Positions 40,295 through 41,450 of a stretch of DNA of 41,450 nt are shown piece by piece. Within the stretch, counting starts at the first letter, position 1; the number at the start of each line of letters is the position of its first letter. The notes beneath the pieces were generated by a model, which was given only the letters and a program-made list of their open reading frames with translations, did not search any database and was not told where the DNA came from. The stretch lies in the NCBI GenBank assembly GCA_025057275.1, contig JANWXQ010000072.1, forward strand, positions 1 to 41,450, read 5' to 3'. Source of the stretch: Chitinophagales bacterium (lineage in GTDB: Bacteria; Bacteroidota; Bacteroidia; Chitinophagales; UBA10324). The translations under genes and the position numbers were made by a program.

Positions 40295-40632
40295 TCAGTG
40301 CTTGCATCGGCCGGAACAGCCGCAAAAAGAAAATTCTTACACTTTCATGACACTACAAGCAGGATTTTATAAAAAACATATTGCATAAGTAAAAAATGGT
40401 TGTGCATATTTGACCCGTTATTTTCCATTTTACGGCTGTTTCCGTAAACCACTCCACTTCCCCGTTTTCAGGAATCGGCCCGCCGCAACTTGGCACATGC
40501 GACAGGAGGGCTCTTCTTTTTTCCAACAGATGCATTTAAAACAGCAAATGTCATATTAGTGCAATTTTAAATTTCACTGTTTTCCAAAAGAAACTTATCA
40601 ACATACCTTGCATTCAACAAAATCCATAAGCC
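40295..40632. other. 338-base intergenic region, largely featureless
   Basis: AT-rich stretch between the MFS and PKD genes. It has runs of A and T, a weak GGCCG/CGGCC inverted repeat near 40288-40315 without a T-run, and a candidate promoter near its end. A 60-codon leftward frame at 40353-40535 has no recognisable features and is not called a gene. Confidence 0.5.
40604..40610 (+). promoter_or_regulatory. Possible promoter before PKD protein (TTTC-N19-TACCTTG)
   Basis: TACCTTG ends 22 bases before the ATG at 40633 and is preceded, after 19 bases, by TTTC at 40581-40584, which is the right spacing for a Bacteroidota -33 (TTTG-like) element with one mismatch. Both boxes are imperfect. Confidence 0.3.
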
Positions 40633-41450
40633 ATGAGAACTTTTTTTTCCCTTCTGGCGCTAATGGTCTTTCTCTTCGCAAGGGAAAGCATAGCGCAATC
40701 CCCAACCGTCACGCAGGATCCGTCCTATGCCTGTCTGGGACCAGGCGGCGCTACAGGCGGCCAGCAATGCCAGTTTGTCGTCTGTAGTGGCGATACAGCT
40801 ACCTACACCGTATCGCTGCAAGCCGACACGTACTTCTGGACTATCCTTACCCTCTCAGGGCCATCGCCCATTATTATAGGAGGAAATACGTCCGCTGAGT
40901 TTGTTGTTTACTATCCCGCAGCAGGATTGTATTACCTGCAGGTAGAATTGACCGTAGGCGGTGGATCGGCCCAGGGCGGAGGCACCGTCTATTTTGCCGG
41001 AGGAAAGGTATGCGCTGTGGAAGGTGTTATCGCAGATTTCACCACCAGCTATCCGGTCAACAACGGATGCATTGACATCTGCAAAAACACCACGGTAACC
41101 TTTTACAACAATTCTTCGGCCAACACCGAAACCAGCATCTGGAATTTCGGTGACGGCAGTGTGCTGGTTACCAATGGCGCCGGACCGGTAACCCATACCT
41201 ACACCACACCCGGCTCCTACACCGTTACGCTCACAGCCAAAACCGAATGTTGCAGCGATGAAGCGACACTGTGTGTCAATGTGGATTCCCGCGAAGGCCC
41301 CGACATCTACTGCGTTTCGCAAATCTGCGGTGACGATGCCGGCGTGCAATACTGCACCAATGCCACCTGCACCAGTTACGACTGGAACATCATTCCCGCT
41401 TCTGCAGGATCGATCGTCTCTGGAGCAGGCACTTCCTGCATTACGGTTAA
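40633..41450 (+). CDS. PKD-domain, Cys-rich secreted protein, 3' truncated by window
   Basis: The frame is open from ATG 40633 to the right edge (272 codons plus 2 bases). Signal peptide MRTFFSLLALMVFLFARESIAQ, then a beta-rich Ig/PKD-like region (YFWTILTLSGPSPIIIGGNT) and a clear PKD domain with SIWNFGDGSVLVTNG and HTYTTPGSYTVTLTAK. A further repeat starts near the edge with CTSYDWNIIPASAG. It is unusually Cys-rich for a PKD protein. Long PKD proteins of this kind in Bacteroidota usually end in a T9SS or gliding-motility C-terminal domain, which would lie outside the window. Probably a cell-surface adhesin or matrix protein. Confidence 0.85.
   Translation, partial: MRTFFSLLALMVFLFARESIAQSPTVTQDPSYACLGPGGATGGQQCQFVVCSGDTATYTVSLQADTYFWTILTLSGPSPIIIGGNTSAEFVVYYPAAGLYYLQVELTVGGGSAQGGGTVYFAGGKVCAVEGVIADFTTSYPVNNGCIDICKNTTVTFYNNSSANTETSIWNFGDGSVLVTNGAGPVTHTYTTPGSYTVTLTAKTECCSDEATLCVNVDSREGPDIYCVSQICGDDAGVQYCTNATCTSYDWNIIPASAGSIVSGAGTSCITV

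Noticed and set aside
40353-40535. 60-codon leftward frame in the 338-base gap
   Set aside because: No signal peptide, membrane segment or family feature; likely chance.
1-41450. tRNA, rRNA, CRISPR, insertion sequence, integrase or prophage
   Set aside because: I checked the intergenic gaps for T-arm motifs, direct repeats, terminal inverted repeats and transposase/integrase motifs and found none that stand up. The Bor-like gene alone is not evidence of a phage.

Overview
The window is a compact, moderately GC-rich chromosomal segment from a member of the Bacteroidota, probably of the Chitinophagia/Saprospiria/Sphingobacteriia grade; a finer placement is not supported. Evidence: a PorP/SprF-type type IX secretion (T9SS) membrane protein (12979-14001), a secreted LamG protein with a T9SS-like C-terminal domain (36274-37386), a PKD-repeat surface protein running off the right edge, lipoproteins with acidic/basic residues right after the lipid Cys, TAnnTTTG-type -7 boxes upstream of several genes, and start codons mostly without Shine-Dalgarno sequences. 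No tRNA, rRNA, CRISPR array, insertion sequence, integrase or phage module was seen.

Region 1 (1-21301) is housekeeping and repair DNA in which strand changes every one to five genes. It holds the tail of a PLP-dependent decarboxylase, a subtilisin-like protease, an exonuclease/GIY-YIG (UvrC-like) fusion divergent from a fructosamine kinase, a LysE-type exporter, a DinB-fold protein, a translationally coupled 3-hydroxyacyl-CoA dehydrogenase/biotin carrier pair, an unknown helical protein, guaB-pheS, a WG-repeat protein, an RsmI-like methyltransferase, 3-methyladenine glycosylase, a five-gene leftward run (degenerate dehydrogenase, deacetylase-like protein, DUF456, upp, PorP), a RidA-family protein with a lipoprotein-like leader, a DMT permease behind a Tat-like Rieske lipoprotein, a Ppx/GppA phosphatase and a methionine-type aminotransferase. 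Five convergent pairs overlap at their 3' ends.

Region 2 (21564-24505) is a rightward four-gene cluster: a TIGR04282-type glycosyltransferase, purine nucleoside phosphorylase, a CxxC AhpD-like protein and the radical SAM enzyme ArsS. It matches the arsenosugar (former rSAM/selenodomain) gene neighbourhood, with Cys in place of selenocysteine and no arsM in view.

Region 3 (24558-30657) is a surface-polysaccharide export cluster: Wzm-like permease, Wzt-like ATPase with a C-terminal glycan-binding-type domain, DegT-family sugar aminotransferase, two methyltransferases and one GT2 glycosyltransferase.

Region 4 (30785-41450) is mostly envelope genes: a lipase-like lipoprotein, a LOG-family protein, a small membrane protein, a Bor-family lipoprotein, a promoter-to-terminator unit of an outer-membrane barrel plus a vanadium-haloperoxidase/PAP2 lipoprotein with a clear ungapped internal duplication, the LamG T9SS protein, a Tat-type YgiD-like dioxygenase, recO coupled to an MFS transporter, and the truncated PKD protein. 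The two most interesting observations are the PAP2 duplication (a catalytic half and a half that has lost the key histidines) and the ArsS cluster.
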